DNA of 64,000 bases from Marinobacter lutaoensis (GTDB taxonomy: Bacteria > Pseudomonadota > Gammaproteobacteria > Pseudomonadales > Oleiphilaceae). The notes under the pieces were generated by a model. The model searched no databases. It saw only the letters and a program-made list of their open reading frames with translations, and had not been told where the DNA came from. The translations under genes and the position numbers were made by a program. The stretch is from the NCBI RefSeq assembly GCF_001981305.1, contig NZ_MSCW01000006.1, forward strand, positions 1-64,000, written 5' to 3'. Within the stretch, counting starts at the first letter, position 1, and every line of letters begins with the position of its first letter. Shown here piece by piece: positions 16,624 through 26,187 of the stretch.

Positions 16624-17769
16624 ATGACACAAGACATCCACAACATCAAGGCGCTGCGTCGCCTGTCGGCGCTGTCCGGGCGGGCCACCCTGCGCTTTCT
16701 CCTACTGGTGATCGTCCCGCTCGTGGCCCTGGTGTCCGCGGGGACCCTTTATCTGCTGGGCGGCCGCTACGTCGAGACCGAGAACGCCTACGTGCACGCG
16801 GACAAGGTGTCGGTCGTGCCCGAAGTGGCCGGCACCATCCTTGAGGTGTCGGTGGTGGAGAATCAGCCGGTTCACGCCGGTGACCGGCTGTTCACCATCG
16901 ACCCCAGCCGCTACCGCATCGCAGTGGCGCAGGCGGAGTCCGCCCTCGCGGACGTGCAGACCCAGATCGAGACCCTGAAGGCCCAGTACCGGGAGCAGGA
17001 GCAGCAGCTGCGCATTGCGCGCAGCAATCTGGAGTTCGCCCACCGCGAGTACCAGCGCCAGATGGAACTGGCCCGCAGTCATGCGGTGTCCGAGTCGGTG
17101 TTGGACAGCTACCGCCATCAGTGGGAACTGGCCCAGCAGCAACTGGCCCAGGCTGAAAAGGCGTTGGACCGGCTGCGGGCGGGCCTGGCCGGTGATCCGG
17201 ACATCGCCGTAAGCGACCACCCCATGTACCGGAAAGCCGAGGCGGCCCTGGCGGCCGCCCGCCAGGATCTGGACGACACCGTGGTGGTGTCGCCGCTGGA
17301 CGGCCTTGCCGCCAAGGTGCCGGTGGTGGGCCAGTACGTCGGCCCCAGTCGTTCCGCCATGACTCTGGTATCCTCCGATCGCGTTTGGATCGAGGCCAAC
17401 CTGAAGGAAACCCAGCTGACCCATGTGCGCGAGGGCCAGCCGGTGACGATCGAAGTGGATGCCTACCCGGATCTGGAGCTGGAAGGTCGTGTTGGCAGCA
17501 TTGCCGGCGCCACCGGCTCCGAGTTTTCGATCCTGCCGGCCCAGAATGCCACCGGCAACTGGGTCAAGGTGGTGCAGCGGGTGCCCGTGCGGATTGAGCT
17601 GGAGTCGCTGCCTGAGGCGGTTCGCCTGCGTTCGGGCCTGAGTGTGCTGGTGGAAATCGACACCGGCTGGCACCATCGCGGTCCCGGTTTCCTGGCGCCG
17701 GTGGTGTCCTGGGTGCGTGGCCTGGTTGGTAGCGCCACCGCGGCGGAACGGGACGGAGCGGAAGGGTGA
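16624..17769 (+). CDS. HlyD-family efflux adaptor (EmrA type)
   Basis: A 381-residue adaptor with one N-terminal membrane anchor (FLLLVIVPLVALVSAGTLYLL near residue 22), the typical VETENAYVHADKVSVVPEVAGTI entry into the lipoyl domain, a periplasmic coiled coil of about 100 residues and a beta-barrel with SSDRVWIEANLKETQLTHV. The start at 16624 follows GGGGA at good spacing; in-frame alternatives at 16606 (ATG) and 16570 (TTG) add residues that do not look conserved. The last bases overlap the next gene, an MFS pump, making an EmrAB-type drug efflux pair. Confidence 0.85.
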   Translation: MTQDIHNIKALRRLSALSGRATLRFLLLVIVPLVALVSAGTLYLLGGRYVETENAYVHADKVSVVPEVAGTILEVSVVENQPVHAGDRLFTIDPSRYRIAVAQAESALADVQTQIETLKAQYREQEQQLRIARSNLEFAHREYQRQMELARSHAVSESVLDSYRHQWELAQQQLAQAEKALDRLRAGLAGDPDIAVSDHPMYRKAEAALAAARQDLDDTVVVSPLDGLAAKVPVVGQYVGPSRSAMTLVSSDRVWIEANLKETQLTHVREGQPVTIEVDAYPDLELEGRVGSIAGATGSEFSILPAQNATGNWVKVVQRVPVRIELESLPEAVRLRSGLSVLVEIDTGWHHRGPGFLAPVVSWVRGLVGSATAAERDGAEG

Positions 17770-19292
17770 ACGCCCAGGCGACGGCGCCGGATACCGGCCT
17801 CAACCGCGCGCTGATCACCGTGTCGATCATGCTGGCCACCATCATGCAGGCGGTCGACACCACCATCGCCAACGTAGCCCTGCCGCACATGCAGGGCAGC
17901 ATGTCGGCCACCTCCGAACAGATCGCCTGGGTGCTCACTTCCTACATCGTCGCCGCCGCCATCATGACCCCCATGACGGGGTTCCTTTCCGCCCGGTTTG
18001 GCCGCAAGCGCCTGTTCGTGGTATCCGTCACCGGCTTTACCGTGACCTCCCTGCTGTGCGGCGTTGCCGTATCCCTGGACCAGATCGTCCTGTTCCGGTT
18101 GTTGCAGGGGGTGTTCGGCGCCGGCCTGGTGCCGTTGTCCCAGTCTGTGTTGCTGGACACCTTTCCGAAGGAAAAACACGGTTCGGCGATGGCCATCTGG
18201 GGCGTGGGAGTCATGGTGGGCCCGATCCTCGGCCCCACCCTCGGTGGCTACCTCACCGAATACTACAACTGGCGCTGGGTGTTTCTGATCAACCTGCCGG
18301 TGGGCGTGCTGGCCCTGGCCGGCATCCTGATGTTCGTGCCGGAAACGGAGCGGATGCGCCGGCGCTTTGACTTGTTCGGCTTCACCCTGCTGTCGCTGGC
18401 CATCGGTTCGCTGCAGCTGATGCTGGACCGGGGCCAGAGCCTGGACTGGTTCTCGTCCCGGGAAATCGTCATTGAAGGCATCGTGTGCGCCGTGTGTCTC
18501 TACCTGTTCATTGCCCACATGCTGACGGCCCGGGATCCGTTCCTGGAACCGGGCTTGTTCCGGGACCGCAACCTGGTGATCGGCCTGGCCTTCATCTTCA
18601 TCGTGGGCGTGGTGCTGCTGGCCACTCTGGCGCTGCTGCCCCCGTTCCTGCAAAGCCTGATGGGGTTCCCGGTGATCACCACCGGTGAAGTGCTGGCGCC
18701 CCGGGGCATCGGCAGCATGATCGCCATGCTGCTGGTGGGACGGCTGGTGAACCGGGTGGACGTGCGCTTGCTGGTGGGGTTCGGCCTGACCCTGACCGCC
18801 GTCTCGTTGTTTGAAATGTCGCACTTCAACCTGGAAATTGCGCCCATGGCCCTGGTGCGTACGGGCATCGTCCAGGGCCTGGGGCTGGGCTTCGTATTCG
18901 TGCCCCTGAGCACCATCACGTTCTCGACCCTGGATCACCGCTACCGCACCGAGGGGACCGCCATGTTCAGCCTGATGCGCAACATCGGTAGCAGCATCGG
19001 CATCTCGGTCATGGTGGCCTGGGCTGCCCGCAACACTCAGATCAACCACGCGGTGCTGGGCGAACAGCTCACCCCGTTCCGGGAACCGGTCCGGGCGTTG
19101 CTGGACATGCCCGCCCTCGGCAGCGATCAGACTCTGGCCTATCTCAATCAGGAGCTTACCCGCCAGGCCGCCGCCATCAGCTACCTCAACGACTTCCAGG
19201 CCATGGCCTGGATGACCCTGGCGGCGATCCCGCTGATTTTGCTGTTCCGCCGGGGCACTGCCCGCAGCGGTGAAGCCGTGGTCGCGGAGTAG
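17766..19292 (+). CDS. DHA2-family MFS multidrug transporter (EmrB type)
   Basis: A 508-residue proton-driven efflux permease of the 14-helix DHA2 class. Motif D1-like LATIMQAVDTTIANVALPHMQG lies near residue 22, motif A GFLSARFGRKRLFVVS near residue 72, and motif C-like GVGVMVGPILGPTLGG near residue 140. The GTG start at 17766 overlaps the stop of the adaptor gene by four bases, so translation is coupled. Substrates are typically hydrophobic drugs or uncouplers. It ends the efflux block; a GC hairpin separates it from the CRISPR-Cas locus. Confidence 0.88.
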   Translation: MNAQATAPDTGLNRALITVSIMLATIMQAVDTTIANVALPHMQGSMSATSEQIAWVLTSYIVAAAIMTPMTGFLSARFGRKRLFVVSVTGFTVTSLLCGVAVSLDQIVLFRLLQGVFGAGLVPLSQSVLLDTFPKEKHGSAMAIWGVGVMVGPILGPTLGGYLTEYYNWRWVFLINLPVGVLALAGILMFVPETERMRRRFDLFGFTLLSLAIGSLQLMLDRGQSLDWFSSREIVIEGIVCAVCLYLFIAHMLTARDPFLEPGLFRDRNLVIGLAFIFIVGVVLLATLALLPPFLQSLMGFPVITTGEVLAPRGIGSMIAMLLVGRLVNRVDVRLLVGFGLTLTAVSLFEMSHFNLEIAPMALVRTGIVQGLGLGFVFVPLSTITFSTLDHRYRTEGTAMFSLMRNIGSSIGISVMVAWAARNTQINHAVLGEQLTPFREPVRALLDMPALGSDQTLAYLNQELTRQAAAISYLNDFQAMAWMTLAAIPLILLFRRGTARSGEAVVAE

Positions 19293-19300
19293 GGCGCGGC

Positions 19301-19333
19301 GGCCACCGGCCGGCTCAAGCCCGGTCGGTGGCC
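19301..19333 (+). terminator. GC-rich hairpin closing the efflux block
   Basis: GGCCACCGGCCGG (19301-19313) pairs with CCGGTCGGTGGCC (19321-19333), 12 of 13 bases, around a seven-base loop. There is no T tract. The 13-base left arm also occurs at 8981-8993 inside the hairpin after the binding-protein gene. Confidence 0.5.
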
Positions 19334-19421
19334 CTGATGGTTGACGGCCGCTGTGTTATCGCTGATGTTGGACGTATGCCAAGATCGGCTGACTGACTAA
19401 CCCTCGCGCGCGGGAGCTGCC

Positions 19422-20399
19422 ATGGACGACGTTTCTCCTTCCGACCTGAAAACCATCCTCCATTCCAAAAGAGCCAATATCTATTATCTGGAACACTGCC
19501 GGGTCCTGGTAAACGGCGGCCGGGTTGAGTATGTCACCGATGAAGGCCGGCGTTCCCACTACTGGAACATTCCGATCGCAAACACCACCACGGTCTTGCT
19601 GGGGACCGGAACCTCCATCACCCAGGCCGCCATGCGCGAACTGGCCAAGGCCGGTGTGCTGGTGGGGTTCTGCGGCGGTGGCGGTACTCCGCTGTTCAGT
19701 GCCAACGAAGTGGATATCGACGTGGCCTGGTTTTCGCCCCAAAGCGAGTACCGGCCAACGGAGTACCTGCAGCACTGGGTGCGCTTCTGGTTCGATGAGG
19801 GCAAGCGTCTGGACGCCGCGCGCCTGATCCAGCAGGCCCGGCTTGAGCAGCTGCAGAAGCACTGGCTCGGCAACCGGTTTCTGAAAGAACAGAGGTTTGA
19901 GGTTTCATCCGGCCAGCTGGTGCCCCTGTTGGACCGGCATCGGGAATCTCTCCAGCGGGCCGCCAACGTCATGGAGCTGCTGACCGAAGAGGCGCGACTG
20001 ACCAAACACCTGTTCAAGCTGGCGGCCCAGACGGTGGCGTACGGTGATTTCGTGCGCGCCAAGCGGGGCAGCGGCACCGATCCGGCCAACCGGTTCCTGG
20101 ATCATGGCAACTACCTTGCGTATGGACTGGGGGCTACCGCGACCTGGGTATTGGGATTACCGCATGGTCTTGCCGTCCTGCACGGCAAGACCCGCCGGGG
20201 TGGGCTGGTGTTTGATGTCGCCGATCTGGTCAAGGACGCGCTGGTGCTGCCGCAGGCCTTTTTGTCCGCGGTAAAAGGGGAACAGGAGCAGGAGTTTCGC
20301 CGCCACTGCATTGAATCCCTGACCCGAGCCGAGGCGCTGGACTTTATGATCGAGACGCTGAAAGACATTGCCACTCGCGTTGGAGGGGGCGGGGCATGA
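19422..20399 (+). CDS. cas1: CRISPR-associated endonuclease Cas1, subtype I-F
   Basis: A 325-residue Cas1 of the I-F branch (Ypest type). The N-terminal domain starts with KTILHSKRANIYYLEHCRVLVNGGRVEYVTDE. The C-terminal alpha-helical domain contains the expected acidic residue in LLTEEARLTKHLFK (about residue 188) and the metal-binding His and Asp region LPHGLAVLHGKTR followed by GLVFDVADLVKDALV (about residues 245-275). Together with the Cas2 part of the next protein it would integrate new spacers at the leader end of the array at 27929. It overlaps the cas2-3 gene by four bases. No damage is visible. Confidence 0.95.
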   Translation: MDDVSPSDLKTILHSKRANIYYLEHCRVLVNGGRVEYVTDEGRRSHYWNIPIANTTTVLLGTGTSITQAAMRELAKAGVLVGFCGGGGTPLFSANEVDIDVAWFSPQSEYRPTEYLQHWVRFWFDEGKRLDAARLIQQARLEQLQKHWLGNRFLKEQRFEVSSGQLVPLLDRHRESLQRAANVMELLTEEARLTKHLFKLAAQTVAYGDFVRAKRGSGTDPANRFLDHGNYLAYGLGATATWVLGLPHGLAVLHGKTRRGGLVFDVADLVKDALVLPQAFLSAVKGEQEQEFRRHCIESLTRAEALDFMIETLKDIATRVGGGGA

Positions 20400-23300
20400 A
20401 CGTGCTACTGATCTCCCGTTGCAGCAAAAACGCGCTGACCGAGACGCGGCGCATACTGGATCAGTTTGCGGAACGCCGCGGCGAGCGCACCTGGCAAACG
20501 CCCATTACCTGGGATGGGCTGACGACGCTGCGTAAGTTATTGCGTAAAACCGCGCGCAAAAATACCGCCGTAGCCTGCCACTGGATTCGCGGTCGGGACC
20601 ACAGCGAACTGCTGTGGATTGTCGGCGATGCCGGCCGCTTTAACGAAGAAGGTGCCGCGCCAACCAACACCACCCGGCGGGACATCCTGCGGCAGCAGGA
20701 TGAGAACGATTGGCACACCGCGGAAGATATCAAGCTGCTGGCCGCGCTGGCCGCCCTGATGCACGATCTGGGCAAGGCCTGTGAGGCGTTTCAGCGCCGG
20801 CTTCAGGGCAGGGGCGAGGACGGGCCGAACATCTATCGCCATGAGTGGATTTCGTTACGTCTCTTTCAGGCCTTCGTCGGCACCGACAACGACGCCGGCT
20901 GGCTGGCCCGCCTGGCGGATGAGGGCATGGATGAGCACGCTTGGCTGGACGGGCTGACCCGGGATGGCCTTGATAAGGGGGAGCGCCACCCGTTCAGGAC
21001 GATGCCGCCGCTGGCCTGTGCCATCGGCTGGCTGATTCTGACCCATCATCGCCTGCCCTGTCGCCCCGACCTTGAGGGCCTGAGAGAGATCGACCTTGAA
21101 GCGCCGCTGCTGGATCTGGACGCGCAGTGGAATCAGCGCCACGACGGTGACGACCCCCGCCCGATCCAACCCTACTGGACGTTTTCAGCCCGGCTTCCGG
21201 TCGCCACGGGACGCTGGCGCACCCAGGCCGCCAAATACGCACAGCGCCTGCAACAGCGTCTGGACCGGGCTGCCGATGGCTGGTTGGAGAACCCCTATGT
21301 CATGCACCTGGCCCGGTTGACCCTGATGCTGTCCGACCACCACTACTCGAGCCTCACCGAGCCGAGCGATCGCGTCCGAGGCGAGGCCGATTACCCGTTG
21401 TACGCCAATACCAACCGCAAGACGGGGGCGTTGTGCCAGCGCTTGGATGAACACCTGCTGGGGGTGGCCAGAATCAGTGGCCGCGTCAGTCACCACCTGC
21501 CGACGCTGAGCGACAATCTGCCCCGGCTGGCCCGGCATAAAGGCTTTCGGAAACGCAGCGCGGTGCCGCGTTTTCGGTGGCAGGATCATGCCTTTGATCT
21601 GGCCGAGGGACTGCGGGAAAAGGCGGAGCGTCAGGGGTTTTTCGGGATCAACATGGCCTCGACCGGATGCGGCAAGACCCTCGCTAACGGACGCATCCTG
21701 TACGCCCTGGCAAACCCCCGCAAAGGCGCGCGATTTTCCGTTGCGCTCGGGCTGCGCACCCTGACGTTACAGACCGGACAGGCCTATCGTGATCGCTTGA
21801 ATCTCGGGGACGATGAGCTGGCCGTGCGCGTGGGGGGTAGCGCCAGCCGCCAGTTGCACGAATTCTATGAACGCCAGGCCGAGCAAAGCGGTTCCGCCTC
21901 CGTACAGGCCTTGGTTCCCGAGGACAGCCATGTGGTGTTTGAAGGCGGTTTTTCCGATCACCCGGTGCTGCAAACGGCCGGTCACGATGATCGCATCAAG
22001 GCGCTGATCTCGGCGCCGGTGTTGGTGTGTACCGTCGATCATCTGGTGCCGGCGACCGAGAGCGAACGGGGGGGCCACCAGATCGCCCCGATGCTGCGCC
22101 TGATGAGCAGCGACCTGGTGCTGGACGAAATTGACGATTTCGACCTGAACGATCTGCCCGCCCTGACGCGGTTGGTCTACTGGGCGGGCCTGCTGGGCAG
22201 CCGGGTTCTGCTGTCTTCGGCCACCCTGCCGCCGGCCCTGTCCGAAGGGCTGTTCCGAGCCTACAAGGCGGGCCGGGAGATTTACCAACGCAACCGGGGC
22301 GAACCGGGAACGCCTGTGAATATCTGCTGCGCCTGGTTTGATGAGCACGACCGCCAGCATCAGGATTGCGCGGATGAGCACGCGTTTGCCTCGGCACACC
22401 GTGCCTTTGTGGAACGGCGCCACCATAAGCTGGCGCAGGATCAGGTCCGGCGTCGTGCGCAGCTGGTGCGGTTATCGGCGGCCACTGACGAGGCGGAGAC
22501 CGTACGTCAGCGCGTTGCATGGGACCTTCGGCAGCAGGCGTACCGGCTGCACCACGCTCACCATACCGTCGACCCCCACTCCGGCAAGCGGGTCAGTTTC
22601 GGGCTGATCCGGATGGCCAACATCGAGCCACTGGTCGAGGTGGCGCGGGCGATCTACCATCTCGGCGCGGAAGCTGGCACATGGATGCATCTGTGCGTTT
22701 ACCACGCCCAGTACCCCCTGCTGCTCCGTTCCGCCATCGAGCAGCAGCTGGATGGCGCCCTGAACCGCCAGGACGCTCAGGCCGTGTTTGATCGGCCTGA
22801 GATTCGCGGCAGGTTGGATGCCCACTCGCAGCAGGATCAGTTGTTTATCGTTCTGGCCAGCCCGGTCTCGGAGGTGGGGCGAGACCATGATTACGACTGG
22901 GCCATCGTCGAGCCGTCGTCCATGCGCTCGCTGATCCAGCTGGCCGGGCGGGTGCGCCGCCATCGTGTTGGCCCTTGCGACTCGCCCAATATCGCACTGC
23001 TGCATACCAACCTGAAGGCCCTGGAGCGGCCGGGCCAGCCCGCTTTCTGCCGTCCCGGGTTCGAGGACCATGACCACCGGTTGAACAGCCATGACCTGGC
23101 TCGCCTCCTGCAACCGGAGGAGCGGGAGGTCATCGATGCGCGGCCGCGCATTCTGCCGCGAGGGGAACTCCGGCCCAGGGACAGCCTGGTCGATCTGGAA
23201 CATGCCCGGTTGCAGGCGCAGATGCTGGCTGAGCCGGTGGCGCCGGCCACCCCGACGGGAAACCGCCGCCGACGCCAGCGTTCTATGGCGCCGCCGCTGT

Positions 23301-23698
23301 CGGCGGCCAGCTGCTACCGCCAGCCCGGTGCCATGCTCACCGCCTTGTTGCAGCGCAAGCAGCGCTTCCGCGCCAGCGCTACCCAGCAGGATGATCTGGT
23401 GTTGCTGCCGGATGATGACTGCCTGAACGTCAATCTGTACAAGGTGGAGTTCGACCGCAGTCAGCGTCGGGATCTCTACATTCCAGTAGACCACCTGTTC
23501 CACCCCGTCGAGCTGGAACCGGCCGAGGGCATCGTGACCTGGGGCGCGGAGGACTACTTGACAGCACTGCAGGCCCTGGCGGATGAGATGGGATTGACGC
23601 CGGACGTGTGTGCCCGGCGTTTCGGGACCCTGTCCTTGGATCAGAGCACCCAGGGCTGGGCGTTTCATCCGGCGCTGGGTTTTACGCGAAGGCGTTGA
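20396..23698 (+). CDS. cas3: Cas2-Cas3 fusion nuclease-helicase, subtype I-F
   Basis: An 1100-residue fusion that defines the I-F subtype. Residues about 1-90 are the Cas2 domain (MNVLLISRCSKNALTETRR). An HD nuclease follows with ALMHDLGKACEAFQ near residue 120. The superfamily 2 helicase has Walker A MASTGCGKT (about 420), the DEAD-like box LVLDEIDDFD (about 574), motif III SSATLPP (about 607) and motif VI QLAGRVRRHR (about 846). In adaptation it works with Cas1; in interference it is recruited by the crRNA complex and degrades the unwound DNA. All nuclease and helicase motifs look intact. A 222-base AT-rich gap separates it from cas8f. Confidence 0.95.
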   Translation: MNVLLISRCSKNALTETRRILDQFAERRGERTWQTPITWDGLTTLRKLLRKTARKNTAVACHWIRGRDHSELLWIVGDAGRFNEEGAAPTNTTRRDILRQQDENDWHTAEDIKLLAALAALMHDLGKACEAFQRRLQGRGEDGPNIYRHEWISLRLFQAFVGTDNDAGWLARLADEGMDEHAWLDGLTRDGLDKGERHPFRTMPPLACAIGWLILTHHRLPCRPDLEGLREIDLEAPLLDLDAQWNQRHDGDDPRPIQPYWTFSARLPVATGRWRTQAAKYAQRLQQRLDRAADGWLENPYVMHLARLTLMLSDHHYSSLTEPSDRVRGEADYPLYANTNRKTGALCQRLDEHLLGVARISGRVSHHLPTLSDNLPRLARHKGFRKRSAVPRFRWQDHAFDLAEGLREKAERQGFFGINMASTGCGKTLANGRILYALANPRKGARFSVALGLRTLTLQTGQAYRDRLNLGDDELAVRVGGSASRQLHEFYERQAEQSGSASVQALVPEDSHVVFEGGFSDHPVLQTAGHDDRIKALISAPVLVCTVDHLVPATESERGGHQIAPMLRLMSSDLVLDEIDDFDLNDLPALTRLVYWAGLLGSRVLLSSATLPPALSEGLFRAYKAGREIYQRNRGEPGTPVNICCAWFDEHDRQHQDCADEHAFASAHRAFVERRHHKLAQDQVRRRAQLVRLSAATDEAETVRQRVAWDLRQQAYRLHHAHHTVDPHSGKRVSFGLIRMANIEPLVEVARAIYHLGAEAGTWMHLCVYHAQYPLLLRSAIEQQLDGALNRQDAQAVFDRPEIRGRLDAHSQQDQLFIVLASPVSEVGRDHDYDWAIVEPSSMRSLIQLAGRVRRHRVGPCDSPNIALLHTNLKALERPGQPAFCRPGFEDHDHRLNSHDLARLLQPEEREVIDARPRILPRGELRPRDSLVDLEHARLQAQMLAEPVAPATPTGNRRRRQRSMAPPLSAASCYRQPGAMLTALLQRKQRFRASATQQDDLVLLPDDDCLNVNLYKVEFDRSQRRDLYIPVDHLFHPVELEPAEGIVTWGAEDYLTALQALADEMGLTPDVCARRFGTLSLDQSTQGWAFHPALGFTRRR

Positions 23699-23920
23699 AA
23701 ATAAAACGATCTAGCCCGCCAACTATTGATGCTGCCTGCGCGGCAGAAAGAAAAGCTAAACGCAATTTTTATCAGCTGTCTACTCGACAGTAGGGACACT
23801 GTAGTTGAAATTTTTTAAAAGTTAAACTCAATTGGTTGAAAATCTCATTGGGTTTACTAATTTTAGAAAAAGAGGGGAAGTTAATCCGCTTCTCTGGAGC
23901 GAACTCTAAGGAAGATCGTA
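23699..23920 (+). promoter_or_regulatory. AT-rich gap between cas3 and cas8f, likely promoter of the Csy genes
   Basis: This 222-base stretch is far richer in A and T than its surroundings and contains no convincing gene. It holds two TTGAAA boxes (23805-23810 and 23836-23841), long T and A runs, and a small hairpin CTGTC-TACTC-GACAG (23775-23789). A promoter that drives cas8f-cas5f-cas7f-cas6f separately from cas1-cas3 is the likeliest role; no -10 box stands out. The next gene has AAGGAAG before its start. Confidence 0.45.
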
Positions 23921-25216
23921 ATGAAAAGCCTAGTTCAGGAAGAAGGGCGAGCGCTGCGTCAGTTGATGCAGACGTTTATTGGCGACCGCCTGGCCGCCAA
24001 AGTGGAAAAACTGGAGCCCGATGACCCGAAATACGCGGAGCTTCAGGCGCAGTACCAATTCGACAACTGGATTGAGGACGCCGCCCGACGCGTCGGGCAA
24101 CTGCAGGTGGTGACGCACACGCTGAAAGCGATCCACCCCGATGCCAAAGGCACCAATCTGTTTGTGCCCCCCGAAAACCTGCCGGATATTCCTGTGATTG
24201 GCAGCCACTTGCTGGGGGAGGACTACGCCACCGATGTGGTCGGGAACGCGGCGGCCCTGGACGTCTACAAGTTCCTGAAGCTCGAATATGAAGGCAAGAC
24301 GCTGCTGGCCCGTGCCCTCGAGAAGGATCCTGTACTGCTGGCGGCGCTGAGCGATGATCCGGATCAGGCACGGGAGTGGGTACAATCCTTCGCCGCCATT
24401 ACCCAGGCCAAAGGCAGTCATCGCAGCAGTACCCGAGCCAAACAGGTCTACTGGCTGGTCGGGGAGGACCCGACGCAGGATGATGATTTCCACCTGCTGG
24501 CGCCGCTGTACCCCTCCGCACTGGTCCATCGTATCTATCAGCGCATTCAGCACGACCGTTTCAGCGATGAGGCCAAGGCGGCTCGTCAGGCGCACCGTGA
24601 GAAAAAGCCTGCTGAAACGGGGTACGTGGACTACCTCCATCTGGCAACCCAGAAACTGGGGGGGACCAAACCGCAAAATATCTCCCAACTCAACAGCGAG
24701 CGTGGCGGCAATAACTACCTGTTGGCGTCCTTGCCGCCGACCTGGCATTCCCGCGACAACCGGCCTCCCTTGCATGTGGATTCTGTGTTTCCCCGCTTCA
24801 TGCGCCAGCGTCAACCGCGCGGGTTGATGGAGACATTGCAGGCCTTTTTGCGCGGCAACCCGCCGGCCAACAGGCACACCCGTTTGCGGGTCGACGCCTT
24901 GGTCGATGCCCTGATCGAGGAGCTGATCCTGTTCAGCGCCCATCTCCATCAACTGGAGCCGGGCTGGAGCGCTGAGCCGGAGTGCCGGCTGGTTGAAGCG
25001 GAGCAACTGTGGCTGGACCCGGGACGAGCCGAGCAGGACGAGGCCTTTTCGGCGCGCCGAAGCGCGGGCGACTGGGTTGATGAGGTGCAAAATCGGTTTG
25101 CCAATCAGGTTAACCGGGCGCTGCGGGAGCTGCCCGTGGGAGACCACGAACAGCGCGAATGGCGCCGCCGTATCGACCGAAAACTGAATGCACTGCGGGA
25201 GGTGATCGATGACTGA
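23921..25216 (+). CDS. cas8f: Cas8f (Csy1), large subunit of the I-F Cascade
   Basis: A 431-residue Csy1 protein. Recognisable segments are SHLLGEDYATDVVGNAAALDVYKFLKLEYEGKTLL (about residues 90-125), KQVYWLVGED (about 170) and the conserved LGGTKPQNISQLNSERGGNNYLLASLPPTW region (about residues 244-273). In Pseudomonas aeruginosa Csy1 forms the tail of the Csy complex with Csy2 and reads the PAM next to the target. The length is close to the family norm. The gene starts the second cas transcription unit and overlaps cas5f by eight bases. Confidence 0.93.
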   Translation: MKSLVQEEGRALRQLMQTFIGDRLAAKVEKLEPDDPKYAELQAQYQFDNWIEDAARRVGQLQVVTHTLKAIHPDAKGTNLFVPPENLPDIPVIGSHLLGEDYATDVVGNAAALDVYKFLKLEYEGKTLLARALEKDPVLLAALSDDPDQAREWVQSFAAITQAKGSHRSSTRAKQVYWLVGEDPTQDDDFHLLAPLYPSALVHRIYQRIQHDRFSDEAKAARQAHREKKPAETGYVDYLHLATQKLGGTKPQNISQLNSERGGNNYLLASLPPTWHSRDNRPPLHVDSVFPRFMRQRQPRGLMETLQAFLRGNPPANRHTRLRVDALVDALIEELILFSAHLHQLEPGWSAEPECRLVEAEQLWLDPGRAEQDEAFSARRSAGDWVDEVQNRFANQVNRALRELPVGDHEQREWRRRIDRKLNALREVIDD

Positions 25217-26186
25217 ACCCAGTACCCTGCTGATCCTGCCGCGGCTTCGAGTCCAAAATGCCAATGCGATTTCCGGCGTGCTGACCTGGGGCTTCCCGGC
25301 CATGACCGCCTTTGTGGGGCTGATGCACGCACTGGAACGCAAGTGCGTGGCCCATGGCCTGGAGGTGGCCTTCCCCGGTATCGGCGTTGTCTGCCATCAG
25401 CATGAGGCGCAGGTGACGACCGGTGGCTACACCCGTGCTTTCCACCTGACCCGCAACCCGGTGGACAAAACCGGCAAGACGGCTGCGATCGTGGAGGAGG
25501 GGCGTATCCACCTGGAGATCAGTCTGATCCTCGAGGTCGACTTGCAGGATATGCGCTTGAGTAGCGATCAGGATAAAGCGGAGTTTGCCGAACGGGTGGC
25601 GGAGCTGCTCACGACCCTGCGCGTGGCGGGCGGGACGATCCAGCCGCCCTTGCCGGGCAAGCGGCAGCACCGTCCCAGCCTGTTAGCGGTCGACTCGTCA
25701 CCGGAGGTTCGGATGCGCCAGCTGCGCCGGCTCCGGCAACAGCTGCTGCCGGGATTCGCCCTGGTATTGCGGGACGACCTCCTGCAACAGCACCTCGGGA
25801 CGATGCGGAAAACCGACCCCGACGCTGATCTGCTGGATGCCTGGCTGGATCTGTCACGTTTGAACCACGAATGCCGTGCAACGGACGAGGGTATCGAATG
25901 GCTCATCCGGCGTGACTACCCGGGCTGGCTGGTGCCCATTCCCATCGGTTTTACGGCACTGTCGGAACTGTATGGGGCCGGCGAAGTAGAAGCGGCTCGC
26001 GACCCAACGACGCCGTTCCGGTTCGTTGAAGGAATCTACTCCCTCGGTCAGTGGGTCAGCCCGCACCGCTTTAACGCTTTCAATGATTTCCTCTGGTATG
26101 TGGACAACGATCCGGATACCGGCATCTACCGCTTGAACAATGACTATCACCTGACTGCCCAGCGTGACGAAGAAAAGGAGCTTTGA
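25209..26186 (+). CDS. cas5f: Cas5f (Csy2)
   Basis: A 325-residue Csy2. It opens with [37 protein letters not shown], the typical RAMP-like start of this family, and has [13 protein letters not shown] sequence (seen as [18 protein letters not shown]) toward the C-terminus. In the I-F complex it pairs with Cas8f and holds the 5-prime handle of the crRNA, here CUGAGAAA from the repeat tail. It overlaps cas8f by eight bases and ends one base before the cas7f start codon. Confidence 0.93.
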   Translation: MTEPSTLLILPRLRVQNANAISGVLTWGFPAMTAFVGLMHALERKCVAHGLEVAFPGIGVVCHQHEAQVTTGGYTRAFHLTRNPVDKTGKTAAIVEEGRIHLEISLILEVDLQDMRLSSDQDKAEFAERVAELLTTLRVAGGTIQPPLPGKRQHRPSLLAVDSSPEVRMRQLRRLRQQLLPGFALVLRDDLLQQHLGTMRKTDPDADLLDAWLDLSRLNHECRATDEGIEWLIRRDYPGWLVPIPIGFTALSELYGAGEVEAARDPTTPFRFVEGIYSLGQWVSPHRFNAFNDFLWYVDNDPDTGIYRLNNDYHLTAQRDEEKEL

Positions 26187-26187
26187 C

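Noticed and set aside
20396..23920. An anti-CRISPR or small toxin gene next to cas3
   Set aside because: The only candidate open frames in the AT-rich gap are under 65 codons, overlap cas3 or cas8f, and lack ribosome sites.
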